64,000 bases of DNA, from contig NZ_BJOC01000017.1 of the NCBI RefSeq assembly GCF_006540005.1, positions 27,459-91,458 of the forward strand, in the 5' to 3' direction. This document shows positions 48,558 through 60,613 of this stretch, in pieces. Positions within the stretch are counted from its first letter, which is position 1; the number at the start of each line of letters is the position of its first letter. The notes below the pieces were generated by a model. It worked only from the letters and a program-made list of their open reading frames with translations. It was not told where the DNA came from and searched no databases. Origin of the DNA: Halomonas halmophila (GTDB lineage: Bacteria > Pseudomonadota > Gammaproteobacteria > Pseudomonadales > Halomonadaceae). A program made the translations under genes and the position numbers.

Positions 48558-49796
48558 ATGGCTCGTAGAAGGGTTGTGGTGACTGGTCTTGGCTTGGTCA
48601 CGCCAGTGGGTAACACCGTCGACGAGAGCTGGCGGAACATCGTGGCCGGCAAGAGCGGTATTGCCCCGATCGAGCACTTCGATGCCAGCGCCTTCAATAC
48701 GCGTTTCGGTGGTTCGATCAAGGACTTCGATATCAGTCCCTACCTCAACCCCAAGGATGCCAGGAAGATGGACCTGTTCATCCAGTACGGGGTGGCCGCG
48801 GGCGGTCAGGCCATCAGTGATGCCGGCATCGAATGCAACGACAGCAATGCCCATCGCATCGGCGTGGCCATCGGTTCGGGCATTGGCGGCCTGCCGATGA
48901 TCGAACACAATCACAATGCCATGCAGAAGGGTGGGGCGCGGCGTATCTCGCCATTCTTCGTGCCGGGTTCGATCATCAACATGATTTCCGGCAATCTGGC
49001 CATTCAGCATGGCTTCCGTGGCCCCAATATCGCCATCACCACGGCCTGCACCACGGGCACCCACAACATCGGTTACAGCGCACGGACCATTGCCTACGGC
49101 GATGCCGATGTCATGGTCTGCGGCGGTGCTGAAATGGCAACCACGCCGCTGGGTCTGGGCGGTTTCTCGGCTGCCCGGGCACTGTCGACACGCAATGATG
49201 ACCCCGCAGCGGCGAGCCGTCCCTGGGATCGTGAGCGTGACGGCTTCGTGCTCTCGGACGGAGCCGGCGTCATGGTGCTGGAAGAGTACGAGCATGCCGT
49301 GGCCCGGGGCGCGACCATCTATGCCGAGCTCAGCGGCTTCGGCATGAGCGATGATGCTCACCACATGACGGCGCCCCCGGAAGACGGCAGCGGTGCCGCC
49401 TTGTCCATGAGCAACGCCATTCATGATGCCGGCATCGCCCCCGCCACGATCGATTACATCAATGCCCACGGCACTTCCACCCAGGCTGGTGATCTGGCCG
49501 AGAGCCGCGCCGTCCAGCAGGTCATGGGGGAAGCCTCGAAAGGGGTGGCGGTCAGCTCCACCAAATCGATGATCGGCCATCTGCTGGGGGCGGCCGGGGC
49601 CGTCGAGGCCGTCTTCAGTGTGCTGGCGATTCGTGACCAGGTCGCGCCGCCGACCATCAACCTGGACAATATCCAGGAGGGCTGCGAGCTGGACTATGTG
49701 CCGCATCAGGCCCGCGAGATGAAGATCGATGTCAGCCTGTCGAATTCCTTCGGCTTCGGCGGCACCAATGGCACGCTGCTGTTCTCGAAGGTGTGA
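48558..49796 (+). CDS. fabF: 3-oxoacyl-ACP synthase II FabF
   Basis: Condensing enzyme of fatty acid elongation, needed for cis-vaccenate formation in E. coli. From the ATG at 48558 (GGAGG site) it has 412 residues. The catalytic triad is Cys164 (TTACTTG), His304 ([11 protein letters not shown]) and His341 ([10 protein letters not shown]). [15 protein letters not shown] is the usual N-terminus, and [14 protein letters not shown] closes the protein. Confidence 0.98.
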   Translation: MARRRVVVTGLGLVTPVGNTVDESWRNIVAGKSGIAPIEHFDASAFNTRFGGSIKDFDISPYLNPKDARKMDLFIQYGVAAGGQAISDAGIECNDSNAHRIGVAIGSGIGGLPMIEHNHNAMQKGGARRISPFFVPGSIINMISGNLAIQHGFRGPNIAITTACTTGTHNIGYSARTIAYGDADVMVCGGAEMATTPLGLGGFSAARALSTRNDDPAAASRPWDRERDGFVLSDGAGVMVLEEYEHAVARGATIYAELSGFGMSDDAHHMTAPPEDGSGAALSMSNAIHDAGIAPATIDYINAHGTSTQAGDLAESRAVQQVMGEASKGVAVSSTKSMIGHLLGAAGAVEAVFSVLAIRDQVAPPTINLDNIQEGCELDYVPHQAREMKIDVSLSNSFGFGGTNGTLLFSKV

Positions 49797-49856
49797 CCGA
49801 CAGGGCCGCCAACGGGCTTCTGAGACGCTTTGCAAGTGACAGGTGAGGGCAACAGG

Positions 49857-50731
49857 GTGAGCTGGCAAGCCGAGCATATCGTTGCCGATGAAGGCGTACC
49901 CTTCGATGATCGGGGCTTGTCCTACGGGGACGGCCTGTTCGAGACCATACTGGTACGCGACGCTCGGCCCATGCTTTGGGAAGCCCATATGGCTCGGCTG
50001 GCGAGGGGCTGCGAGCGCCTTGGCATTGCCCCGGCACCACGCGAACTGCTGGACGCTCTGCCGGGCCAGGCGGGCGACGGCCTGCGGGTGCTCAAGCTCA
50101 CCCTGACACGGGGCAGCGGTGGGCGCGGCTACCGTCTGCCCGATACTCCCGAACCGCGCCTGCGCTGGCATGCCGCCCCCTTTGCGCCCGCCGCCGAGCG
50201 TTGGGCACAAGGCGTGCGGGTCCGCCACTGCCGGCTGGCGTTGGGCATTCAGCCTCAGCTGGCCGGGCTCAAGCATCTCAATCGCCTCGAAAACGTCATG
50301 GCCCGGGCCGAATGGCAGGATCCGGATATCGCCGAAGGCCTGCTCTGCGATGCCCAGGGCCGCCTCGTCGAGGCGACCTGCATGAACCTTTTCTGGCAAC
50401 GCCAGGGGCAGTTGGAAACACCGCGTCTGTCACGCTGTGGTGTGGCGGGAACCCTGCGCGATGCCTTGTGCCAACGCCTCGAAGTGCATGAAGTGGATGC
50501 CCATCCTGAGGTGCTCGAGCAGGCCGAGGCGGTCTGGCTGGGCAACAGCGTCCAGGGCATCTGGCCGGTCAGACGGCTCGATGACGTACATGGCAACGCC
50601 CGGATGCACTGGCGGCTGGAAGAACGACATCGCGCCCTGCAGGCCGAGGCCCATGCCTTGCTGGGCTATCCGGTTCCCGGCGATTCGCCACCCGCTGACG
50701 ACAATTGCCAGCAGGACGGAGATATCCCGAC

Positions 50732-50735
<4 letters not shown>
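49857..50735 (+). CDS. pabC: 4-amino-4-deoxychorismate lyase PabC
   Basis: PLP enzyme of fold type IV that releases 4-aminobenzoate for folate synthesis. From the GTG at 49857 (AGGTGAGGG upstream) it has 292 residues; a TTG at 49830 is the longer alternative. The PLP lysine is Lys139 in LKHLNRLENVMARAE. DDRGLSYGDGLFETI and the LLCDAQGRLVEATCMNLFW block are class-IV signatures. The position between fabF and mltG is conserved. Its stop overlaps the mltG start. Confidence 0.94.
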
Positions 50736-53465
<2,730 letters not shown>

Positions 53466-53520
53466 GAAGGACGCCTCGGCCGCGCTCTTTCATTCTGATT
53501 TCAACCGGTGACGTTTTCGC

Positions 53521-54348
53521 ATGTTTGTCGATTCACACTGCCATCTCGATCGTCTCGACTCCCGTACCCATGGCGGTGATGTGGGAGCCGCCCTGGCCGC
53601 GGCGCGGCAGCGCCATGTCAGCCAGTTTCTGGCCATTGCCACGACCCTCGAAGGTGTGCCCGGCCTCGCGGCCATCGCCCGTGAACATGACGACGTGGCG
53701 ATTTCCGCCGGTGTTCATCCCTTGCACGAAGTGCCCGAGGAGCCCAGCGTCGAGGCCATCATGCACAGCGCCGATGAACATGGCGCCGTGGGCATCGGCG
53801 AGACCGGCCTCGACTATCACTACACGGCCGTGCCGCGGGAGGTTCAGCATGAACGCTTTCGTCGCCATCTCATTGCGGCCCGCCAGCTCGCGCTGCCGGT
53901 GATCATTCACACCCGCGAGGCACGCGAGGATACCCTGGCGCTGATTCGCGAGCATGTCGATCCCGAGGTCGGTGGGGTGCTGCACTGTTTCACCGAGGAC
54001 CTGGACATGGCCCGCGAGGCCGTCGGCATGGGCTTTCAGATCTCGCTGTCGGGCATCGTCACCTTTCGCAACGCCACCGCCGTGCGCGGGTTGGCGAGCC
54101 AATTGCCGCTGGACCGCATGCTGATCGAGACCGACAGTCCCTATCTGGCCCCGGTGCCGCACCGTGGCAAGCCCAATGAGCCGGCCTGGGTGGTGGAAGT
54201 CGCCGAGTGCATCGCCGAGGAGCGCGGTATCAGTGTCGACGAGGTGGCCATGCAGACCGCCGCGAACTTTTATCGCCTCTTCAAGGGGGCCAAATCCGAG
54301 GTCTCGGGAGAGATGAAGGCATCGCTTAGTCAGGCGGGCCTGACCTAG
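53521..54348 (+). CDS. TatD-family metal-dependent hydrolase
   Basis: 275-residue TIM-barrel DNase/hydrolase of the TatD family, YcfH-like by position after holB. Metal ligands are His6 and His8 (FVDSHCHLD), Glu in GIGETGLDYHY, His in VIHTREA, His in HCFTED and Asp in IETDSPYLAPVPHRGKPNEPAWV. E. coli relatives have 3'-5' exonuclease activity. An 8-bp hairpin (54347-54354 with 54358-54365) overlaps the stop, but without a T run it is a weak terminator at best. Confidence 0.95.
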   Translation: MFVDSHCHLDRLDSRTHGGDVGAALAAARQRHVSQFLAIATTLEGVPGLAAIAREHDDVAISAGVHPLHEVPEEPSVEAIMHSADEHGAVGIGETGLDYHYTAVPREVQHERFRRHLIAARQLALPVIIHTREAREDTLALIREHVDPEVGGVLHCFTEDLDMAREAVGMGFQISLSGIVTFRNATAVRGLASQLPLDRMLIETDSPYLAPVPHRGKPNEPAWVVEVAECIAEERGISVDEVAMQTAANFYRLFKGAKSEVSGEMKASLSQAGLT

Positions 54349-54443
54349 ACAGGCAAGGCCTGTCTCCCGTGACGCGCCGGCCTGCGTTCCCGTAGCGCAT
54401 GGCCGGCCAACGCTGTCAGGCGAAGGCCTGAAGGAGTCCAAGC

Positions 54444-55004
54444 ATGCATCTGGATTCATTGCTGACCGATATCGACACCTCGCGCGGCATTCCGCCGGTG
54501 GATCAGTGGCACCCCGAGCATGTCGGCGAGATGGATCTGCTGATCGCCGCCGACGGCCGCTGGATCCATGAAGGCGGCGTCATTCAGCGTGCTCGGCTGG
54601 TGCGCCTGTTGTCGACCATTCTGCGCCGCGACCCGGATGGCGAATACTTCCTGGTCACCCCGGTCGAGAAGCTGCGTATCCGCGTCGAGGATCGGGTCTT
54701 CATTGCCGTGGATGCCGAGCAGGATGACAGCGGCGACTGGCAGCTCGTCACCCAGCTCGGCGATTGGGTCCGGCTCGATGCCGCCCATCGGCTGAGCGTG
54801 ACGCCAACACCGCGTGGCGAATGGGTACCCGAGGTGCCGATTCGCTTCGGCCTGGCCGCGCGCCTGGGGCGCAACCTCTTCTACCGACTGGTCGAGCAGG
54901 CCGAGCCCTTTACCGATGAGCAGGGCGTGGAGTGGCTCGCCTTGACCAGTGGTGGTGTCACCCAACCCCTGGGACGTGTGGATGGCGAAGCGCCATGCAC
55001 CTGA
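54444..55004 (+). CDS. DUF1285 protein
   Basis: 186-residue protein of the DUF1285 family, widespread in proteobacteria, function unknown. Family features are visible: PPVDQWHPEHVGEMDLLIAADGRWIHEGGVIQR near the N-terminus, FLVTPVEKLRIRVEDRVFIAVDAE in the middle and a C-terminal LAARLGRNLFYRLVEQA. No signal peptide or membrane segment. It overlaps the helicase start by 10 bases, so the two are probably co-translated. Confidence 0.9.
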   Translation: MHLDSLLTDIDTSRGIPPVDQWHPEHVGEMDLLIAADGRWIHEGGVIQRARLVRLLSTILRRDPDGEYFLVTPVEKLRIRVEDRVFIAVDAEQDDSGDWQLVTQLGDWVRLDAAHRLSVTPTPRGEWVPEVPIRFGLAARLGRNLFYRLVEQAEPFTDEQGVEWLALTSGGVTQPLGRVDGEAPCT

Positions 55005-57193
55005 CGCCGGAGCAGCGCGCCGTGGTGACGCACGCCCAGGGGCATGCCCGAGTGGCGGCGGTTGCCGGGGCCGGCAAGACCACTACCATGGTGGCGCGGG
55101 TGCTCGAACTGCTGGAGCGGGGCTGTGACCCCACGCGCCTGCTGGTGCTGATGTTCAACCGCTCGGCGCGCGAGGATTTTCAGTCACGGCTCGCCGAGAT
55201 GGCCGCGCCGGACCAGCGTCTGCCGGATGTGCGCACCTTTCATTCGCTGGGGCATCGCCTCAGCCAGAGCCTGACGCGCTGGGGCGTGCTGGCCTCGCGT
55301 CAGTTGCTGACCGCCGACTGGCAGGTCGAACGCCTGCTGCGCCAGGCCTCGCTGAACGCCCTGGACAGCGCCCATGTCAGCCGCGAGACCGCCCTTGAGG
55401 CCGACAAGCTCGAGGCGCTCGCGCACTTCTGCGGCCTGGTCAAGGCCGAGATGAGTTCGCCCGCCGAGCTCTATCAGCGTCTCGACTTCGGCGAGAACAC
55501 CGAGCACTTCGTCGAGGCCTTCGAGCAGGCCGAGACGCTGCTGGCCGAGCATGGGGTCATGACCTATGCCGACCTGATCTATCGCCCGCTGAAGGCCCTG
55601 GAAGCCGACGCCGACCTGCGCCGGCGCGTCCAGGGCTTTCTGGATCACGTCATCATCGACGAGTACCAGGACATCAATGTGGCTCAGCAACGCCTGCTGG
55701 CGGTCCTGGCGGGCAGCGAGGCGGAGGTGATGGCGGTCGGCGATGCCAATCAGTGCATCTATGAGTGGCGCGGGGCCCACCCGGACACCATGCTCGAGAA
55801 CTTTATCGCGACCTTCGGCACGGCCCGCGACTACCCGCTGTCGACCACCTTTCGGCATGGCCACGCCCTGGCGCTGGTCGCCAATCACGCCATCGATGCC
55901 AACCGTCGTCGCCCGGATCAGATCTGCCTGGCGGCGCCGGCCAACCCTGACACGCGACTCTCGGTCAATCAGGGCAGCCAGGCCTTGCTGGACGAGCTGG
56001 CCGACTGGCGACGCCAGGGGCGCGAGCTTGCCGACGCCTGCCTGCTGGTGCGCAGCTGGGCGCTGTCTGTGCCGTTGCAGCTGGCGTTGCTGCGGGCCGG
56101 TATCCCGTTTCGACTGGCCCGCGAGGATCGCTTCGTGTTCCGTTTGCCGCTGGTCGAAGCGCTGGCGGGCTACCTGATGCTGGCCCAGGATGCCGCCCTG
56201 CTGCGCGATCCCGCCCATCTGCAGACACTGCTCTCCCAGCCCACGCCCTTCGTGCCCCGCGAGCGTCTGGCCGCGCTGGGAACGCGCCTGGCCGAGACGC
56301 AGCGCTGGCCGCCGCGTCAGGACCCGCTGCTCGAGGGCATCAAGCCCCATCAGCGGCGCACCCTCAAGCGCCGCTGGGAACTGCTCTGCGAGCTGCCACG
56401 GCTCTCCGCCTGGCCACCGGCGCGGCTTTTGCAGCATGTGATCGAGGCCGTCGAGGCCGAGAAGGTCCTTAAACGTGCCGCCGCCCGGCGCGACAAGGGC
56501 GAAGAGGACGTACGCCTGCTGGATGTGTTGATCGAGCAGGCCAATGAGGTCAGCGACCTGGCGGCCTTCACCGAGCTGTTGCGACGGCCGGTGGAGAATC
56601 GCGAGGATGGCGTCCTGATCAATACCGTGCACGGCGCCAAGGGGCTGGAATGGCCCCTGGTGGTGCTGGCCGGCGCCAACGAGGAAGATTTTCCGCACTA
56701 CACTCGCGATAACCCGCTGAGCCCATCGCGCCTCGAGGAAGAGCGTCGCCTCTTCTATGTGGCCATCACGCGGGCGCGAGAACGGCTGGTGATGTTGCAC
56801 GACGGCGGCGATCATCGCCCCAGCCGGTTTCTGGGCGAGACCGCCTGGCAGGATGGTCAGCGGGTCGCCGAACGCCTGGCGGCCACGGACCTGACCAGTC
56901 CGCTGGCGGTGACCCGGCCGGATCTGGTGCGCAGTTACCTGGCTGCCGCCGCGCCTCAGGCGATGACGGCACTGGCCATCCAGGCCAGCGAGACGCCCGG
57001 AGTGGCCGAGGCGCCGCGCGACTATCAGGTGGGGCAGCAGCTCCATCATGCCGTATTCGGCCGGGGCGAGATCAGCGAAGTCGACGGTGATCCGGCCAAC
57101 CCGGTGCTCGAAGTCCGCTTCGTGCAGGCCGGGCGTCGTCGACTGATCGCCAGCCGTGCGCCCATCGAATTGCTGGAAGGAGAACAGGCATGA
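54995..57193 (+). CDS. UvrD/Rep-type superfamily 1 DNA helicase
   Basis: 732-residue 3'-5' helicase-like ATPase. From the ATG at 54995: motif I AVAGAGKTTTM (Lys28), LVLMFNRSAREDFQSRL (motif Ia), Walker B VIIDEYQDIN, motif III GDANQCIYEWRGA, motif IV region STTFRHGHAL, motif V VHGAKGLEWPLV and motif VI EERRLFYVAITRARERL. The C-terminus has a UvrD/PcrA-type Tudor-like domain (VGQQLHHAVFGRGEISEV, LEVRFVQAGRRRLI). It is longer than a minimal UvrD-like protein but lacks nuclease motifs. Its cellular role and whether it duplicates UvrD are unknown. Confidence 0.93.
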   Translation: MHLTPEQRAVVTHAQGHARVAAVAGAGKTTTMVARVLELLERGCDPTRLLVLMFNRSAREDFQSRLAEMAAPDQRLPDVRTFHSLGHRLSQSLTRWGVLASRQLLTADWQVERLLRQASLNALDSAHVSRETALEADKLEALAHFCGLVKAEMSSPAELYQRLDFGENTEHFVEAFEQAETLLAEHGVMTYADLIYRPLKALEADADLRRRVQGFLDHVIIDEYQDINVAQQRLLAVLAGSEAEVMAVGDANQCIYEWRGAHPDTMLENFIATFGTARDYPLSTTFRHGHALALVANHAIDANRRRPDQICLAAPANPDTRLSVNQGSQALLDELADWRRQGRELADACLLVRSWALSVPLQLALLRAGIPFRLAREDRFVFRLPLVEALAGYLMLAQDAALLRDPAHLQTLLSQPTPFVPRERLAALGTRLAETQRWPPRQDPLLEGIKPHQRRTLKRRWELLCELPRLSAWPPARLLQHVIEAVEAEKVLKRAAARRDKGEEDVRLLDVLIEQANEVSDLAAFTELLRRPVENREDGVLINTVHGAKGLEWPLVVLAGANEEDFPHYTRDNPLSPSRLEEERRLFYVAITRARERLVMLHDGGDHRPSRFLGETAWQDGQRVAERLAATDLTSPLAVTRPDLVRSYLAAAAPQAMTALAIQASETPGVAEAPRDYQVGQQLHHAVFGRGEISEVDGDPANPVLEVRFVQAGRRRLIASRAPIELLEGEQA

Positions 57194-58023
57194 GGGATGT
57201 CTTGATCGGGGCCGAAACGCTGCGTCGCTGGCTGGAGAACCCGGCGCAGCCATCGCCACTCGTGCTCGACTGCCGCGCGCGCCTGGCGGACCCTGACGCC
57301 GGGCTCGGCCTGTGGCGTGAAGGTCATCTGCCGAGCGCTCGGCATCTCGACCTGGAACGGGACCTGGCGTCGTCGCCCGGCGTACGCGGCCGGCATCCTC
57401 TGCCAGCTCACGACACCTTTGCCGCGACCCTGCGGCGCCTGGGTGCCACGCCACAACGTCCGGTGGTGGTCCATGATGACATGGGCGGCCAACTGGCGGC
57501 GGCGCGGGCCTGGTGGATGCTCGCGCAGTGGGCCGGGCATCCCGCGGTGAGAGTCCTGGATGGCGGCCTGCCGGCCTGGCAGGCCGCGGGCGGGTCCCTG
57601 GAGGCGGAAGCCGGCAGTATCGAGCCTGACCCCAGCGACTGGTCGCCGAGCTTCGATGACACCGCCTGGGTCGAGGCCGACGAAGTGTTTTCCAGTCGGG
57701 CACTGAAGCTGGATGCGCGCTCCCGGGAGCGCTTTCGCGGCGAGGTGGAACCCATGGATGCCCTGGCCGGGCATATCCCCGGCGCACGCTGTCACCCGAG
57801 CGCCGGCAATCTGGATGCGCAGGGGTACTTCAAGCCGGTCGACGAACTCCGGGCCATCCTGCCCGAAGCGACGGACACCATCAGCTACTGCGGCTCCGGC
57901 GTCACCGCCTGCCACAACATCCTGGCGCATGCCGTTGCCGGCTTGCCGTTACCGCGGCTCTATGTCGGCTCGTGGAGCGAATGGATTCGCGATCCGGCGC
58001 GGCCCATCGCCACCGGGGACTAG
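57190..58023 (+). CDS. sseA: 3-mercaptopyruvate sulfurtransferase (SseA-type, tandem rhodanese)
   Basis: 277-residue protein with two rhodanese domains, transferring sulfur from 3-mercaptopyruvate to thiol acceptors or cyanide. The active Cys234 sits in CGSGVTA, the loop characteristic of mercaptopyruvate rather than thiosulfate sulfurtransferases. The inactive N-terminal domain has VLDCRARLADPDAG and VVVHDDMGGQLAAARAWWML. It starts inside the helicase stop. Its TAG stop overlaps the stop of the opposite gene in the palindrome CTAG. Confidence 0.93.
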   Translation: MRDVLIGAETLRRWLENPAQPSPLVLDCRARLADPDAGLGLWREGHLPSARHLDLERDLASSPGVRGRHPLPAHDTFAATLRRLGATPQRPVVVHDDMGGQLAAARAWWMLAQWAGHPAVRVLDGGLPAWQAAGGSLEAEAGSIEPDPSDWSPSFDDTAWVEADEVFSSRALKLDARSRERFRGEVEPMDALAGHIPGARCHPSAGNLDAQGYFKPVDELRAILPEATDTISYCGSGVTACHNILAHAVAGLPLPRLYVGSWSEWIRDPARPIATGD

Positions 58024-58301
58024 GCACTGTCGAGCAGCGAGAGCTGCTTGACGGCATCCTGGCCTTCCGGGCTGTGGTCGTCGGCTTCCAGGATCTTCTC
58101 GAAGCCACGCGAGTGCTGAATGGTGGCCTCATCTTCCAGCCACATCATCGCCTGGGCGTGGTCATCCGCCAGCTGGTGCTTGAGGCCCCCGTACTGGGTA
58201 CCGATCTGTCCCCAGGCACGGCTGAATATCCAGTCTCCGAACATGTCCTGATGGACATGGATCAGCACATAGTCATGGTCGGTTTCCCAGCGAACGATCA
58301 A
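58020..58301 (-). CDS. Small WGR-like domain protein
   Basis: 93-residue ORF with a probable TTG start at 58301 (GGAG five bases upstream). The sequence IVRWETDHDYVLIHVHQDMFGDWIFSRAWGQIGTQYGGLKH (split here only for description) has the W-G-x-I-G-x-x-G-G pattern of a WGR domain, a putative nucleic-acid-binding fold, followed by an acidic helical tail (LADDHAQAMMWLEDEATIQHSRGFEKIL). No other domain. The frame is open upstream for 300 codons but that is the shadow of pdxB. It converges on sseA with overlapping stop codons and is divergent to pdxB. Function unknown. Confidence 0.65.
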   Translation of the reverse strand: MIVRWETDHDYVLIHVHQDMFGDWIFSRAWGQIGTQYGGLKHQLADDHAQAMMWLEDEATIQHSRGFEKILEADDHSPEGQDAVKQLSLLDSA

Positions 58302-58443
58302 GGTGGCTCCGGTTTTGGCAGGGGGCTGTCGGCGTGCATCGTCCCACGCCTCGCACAGGCCTGATATTGTAAGGCCTCGTGCTCGTTGCTCAAAGCGCTC
58401 GCTGCCGGGTGGCAGGGCCGTGGATCGAGAGGAGAAGCCCCGC

Positions 58444-59598
58444 ATGAAGATTGTCGTCGATGCCAATGTGCCCCAGGCCCAGCGCTGTTTCGGTGAGCTG
58501 GGCGAGGTCACGCGCGTGCCCGGCCGCGAGATCGATGCCAGGGCGCTGCGCGACGCCGATGCGCTGGTGGTGCGCTCCGTCACGCGGGTCGATGAAACGC
58601 TGCTGGCCGGGTCGCGGCTGCGTTTCGTGGGTACCTGCACCATCGGCACCGACCATGTCGATACTCGCGCCCTGGCGGCCCGAGGTATCGGCTTTGCCAG
58701 TGCTCCGGGATGCAATGCCGAGGCGGTGGTCGACCATGTGCTGGCCAGCCTGGCGACACAGGCCGAGCGCCAGGGCTTCACCCTCGGCGAGTGTCGGGTG
58801 GGCATTGTCGGTGTGGGGAATGTCGGCCGCCGCCTGCTGGGGCGTCTGCAGGCCATGAAGATAGCGTGCCTGGCCTGCGACCCGCCGCGTGCCGACGCCG
58901 AGGGGAGCGCAGGCTTCGAGTCGCTGGACACCCTGATCGACCACTGCGACGTGCTGTGTCTGCATACGCCACTGGTCACGCAGGGCCCGCATGCCACCCG
59001 GCATCTGCTCGATGCGCGACGCATCGCTGAACTGGCGCCGGGCACCCTGGTCGTCAATGCCGGGCGCGGCGACTGTGTCGATGGCAGGGCGCTGCGCTCG
59101 CGTCTGGCGGGGCGCGGGGATATCAGTGCAGTGCTGGATGTCTGGGAAGACGAGCCGGATATCGATGCCGCCCTGAGTGACCTGACGGCCATCGCCACGC
59201 CGCATGTGGCCGGGTACAGCCTGGACGGCAAGCTGCGCGGCACCCATCGCATCTATCGTGCCCTGGCACATCATGTCGGCCTGCCGGCGCGACTCGACGT
59301 AGCCGATCTGCTGCCGCCGCCGCCCGTCCCGCGGTTGGTGCTCGACACCGGACTCGAGGTCGAGGAAGCCCTGCGCCTGTGCATGCGTGCGGTGCATGAC
59401 CCGCGACGCGACCATGACGCCCTGCGCCTGAGAGCCCGCCAACAAGGCATGGCCACCGGCTTCGACGCCTGCCGCGCCGACTACCCCCTGCGCCGCGAGT
59501 TCGCGAGCCTGACGGTCGAGCTTACCGGCGCAGCGGCACACCTCGCCACGCCTCTCGCGGCAGCGGGGTTTGGGGTTAGCCGGAAGGCCGAAGCGTGA
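58444..59598 (+). CDS. pdxB: Erythronate-4-phosphate dehydrogenase PdxB
   Basis: Second step of the DXP-dependent pyridoxal phosphate pathway. From the ATG at 58444 (GAGGAG upstream) 384 residues: MKIVVDANVPQAQRCF start, GTCTIGTDHVD, the NAD loop GIVGVGNVGRRLLG, LHTPLVTQG, NAGRGDCVDG and DVWEDEPD, then HVAGYSLDGK and the PdxB-specific C-terminal domain. The stop codon is within a short GGAAGAG array. Confidence 0.97.
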   Translation: MKIVVDANVPQAQRCFGELGEVTRVPGREIDARALRDADALVVRSVTRVDETLLAGSRLRFVGTCTIGTDHVDTRALAARGIGFASAPGCNAEAVVDHVLASLATQAERQGFTLGECRVGIVGVGNVGRRLLGRLQAMKIACLACDPPRADAEGSAGFESLDTLIDHCDVLCLHTPLVTQGPHATRHLLDARRIAELAPGTLVVNAGRGDCVDGRALRSRLAGRGDISAVLDVWEDEPDIDAALSDLTAIATPHVAGYSLDGKLRGTHRIYRALAHHVGLPARLDVADLLPPPPVPRLVLDTGLEVEEALRLCMRAVHDPRRDHDALRLRARQQGMATGFDACRADYPLRREFASLTVELTGAAAHLATPLAAAGFGVSRKAEA

Positions 59599-59616
59599 AG
59601 AGGGAAGAGGGAAGAG
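59596..59616. repeat. Short GGAAGAG heptamer array (3 units) at the pdxB stop
   Basis: TGAAGAG-GGAAGAG-GGAAGAG; the first unit begins with the pdxB TGA. GAAGAGGGAAG in it is the exact inverted complement of CTTCCCTCTTC at 59647-59657. Same consensus as the array at 43427. Confidence 0.75.
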
Positions 59617-59658
59617 GGGAGCGTGATGACCTGGGGTCAGAAGTTGCTTCCCTCTTCG

Positions 59659-59686
59659 AGCGGCGTTAGCCGCGTACTTCCTTCTT
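59659..59686. repeat. Shared intergenic module, copy B: GCGGC-GTTA-GCCGC hairpin plus CTTCCTTCTT
   Basis: AGCGGCGTTAGCCGCG followed by TACTTCCTTCTT; matches copy A (43554-43580) but for one inserted T in the loop and one change after the hairpin. As with copy A it follows a GGAAGAG array and precedes the stop of a minus-strand gene (htpX). Confidence 0.85.
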
Positions 59687-59693
59687 CATTTCT

Positions 59694-59713
59694 GCAGCGG
59701 CCTCCGCCGCTGC
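59694..59713. terminator. Hairpin between pdxB and htpX, probable bidirectional terminator
   Basis: GCAGCGGC (59694-59701), CTCC loop, GCCGCTGC (59706-59713): a perfect 8-bp stem directly after the htpX stop. On the htpX strand it is followed by AAATGAAGAAGG rather than U-rich sequence, so efficiency is uncertain. Confidence 0.5.
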
Positions 59714-60613
59714 TCAGTTCCGATATTCCGCTTCCTTGAGGGCGCGGATGCGTTCGTCCAGCGGGGGGTGGCTGGCGAAGAGCTTTTCCATCAGGCGCCG
59801 TGACTGGCCGGTGGTGATGGCGAAGGCGGTCATGGTGTCGGGCATCTGGTCGGGCATTTCGGTCTCGGCCTTGAGCCGTGCCAGGGCGCTGACCATGGCG
59901 CTGCTGCCGGCGAGTCGGGCGCCGGCGGTGTCGGCGCGGTATTCGCGGAAGCGCGAGAACCAGGCGACGATGGCCGAGGCGATCAGGCCGAAGACGATCT
60001 CGGCGACGATCACCACCGCAAAGTAGCCGAAAAAGCCCAGGCCGTCGCCGTCATCCTTGCGCAGGAAACTGTCGACCAGCTGGGCGACAATGCGGGCGAA
60101 GAACATCACGAAGGTGTTGAGCACGCCCTGGATCAGCGCCAGGGTGACCATGTCGCCGTTGGCCACGTGGCCGATCTCGTGGGCCAGGACGGCGCGGACT
60201 TCCTCCGACTGCATGCGGTTGAGCAGGCCGGCCGAGACCGCCACCAGGGCATCGTCCTTCTTCCAGCCGGTGGCAAAGGCGTTGGACTGCTGGGCCGGGA
60301 AGATGCCCACCTGCGGCGTCTTGATGCCGGCATCGCGGGCCAGTTCGGCCACGGTGTCGACCAGCCACTGCTCGGTGGCATTGGAGGGCGACTCGATGAC
60401 CACCGTGCCGGTGGAACGCTTGGCCATCCACTTGGAGATGAACAGCGAGACCAGTGAGCCGGCCATGCCGAAGATGAAGCAGAAGATCAGCAGGCCGGTC
60501 ATGTTCATGCCGTTGGCCGACAGATAGGACTCCACCCCCAGCAGTCGCAGGGTGATACTGGCCGCCAGGATGACCGCCAGGTTGGTGCCCAGGAAGAGCA
60601 GGACTCTCATCAT
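59714..60613 (-). CDS. htpX: Membrane zinc protease HtpX
   Basis: Inner-membrane M48 metalloprotease in membrane protein quality control, overlapping FtsH function. 299 residues from the ATG at 60613 ([16 protein letters not shown]). Two N-terminal membrane segments (about 4-24 and 37-60), zinc motif HEIGH with His145, Glu146 and His149, two further membrane segments (about 155-215), [13 protein letters not shown] carrying the third zinc ligand, and [12 protein letters not shown] at the end. It precedes alaA-msrB-linked genes as in P. aeruginosa. Confidence 0.97.
   Translation of the reverse strand: MMRVLLFLGTNLAVILAASITLRLLGVESYLSANGMNMTGLLIFCFIFGMAGSLVSLFISKWMAKRSTGTVVIESPSNATEQWLVDTVAELARDAGIKTPQVGIFPAQQSNAFATGWKKDDALVAVSAGLLNRMQSEEVRAVLAHEIGHVANGDMVTLALIQGVLNTFVMFFARIVAQLVDSFLRKDDGDGLGFFGYFAVVIVAEIVFGLIASAIVAWFSRFREYRADTAGARLAGSSAMVSALARLKAETEMPDQMPDTMTAFAITTGQSRRLMEKLFASHPPLDERIRALKEAEYRN

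Noticed and set aside
55184..57787. Minus-strand open frame of 867 codons
   Set aside because: Antisense to the SF1 helicase and sseA, which have intact motifs.
58302..59252. Upstream extension of the WGR-like ORF to 410 codons
   Set aside because: The extension is antisense to pdxB; only the part from the TTG at 58301 shows domain-like sequence.
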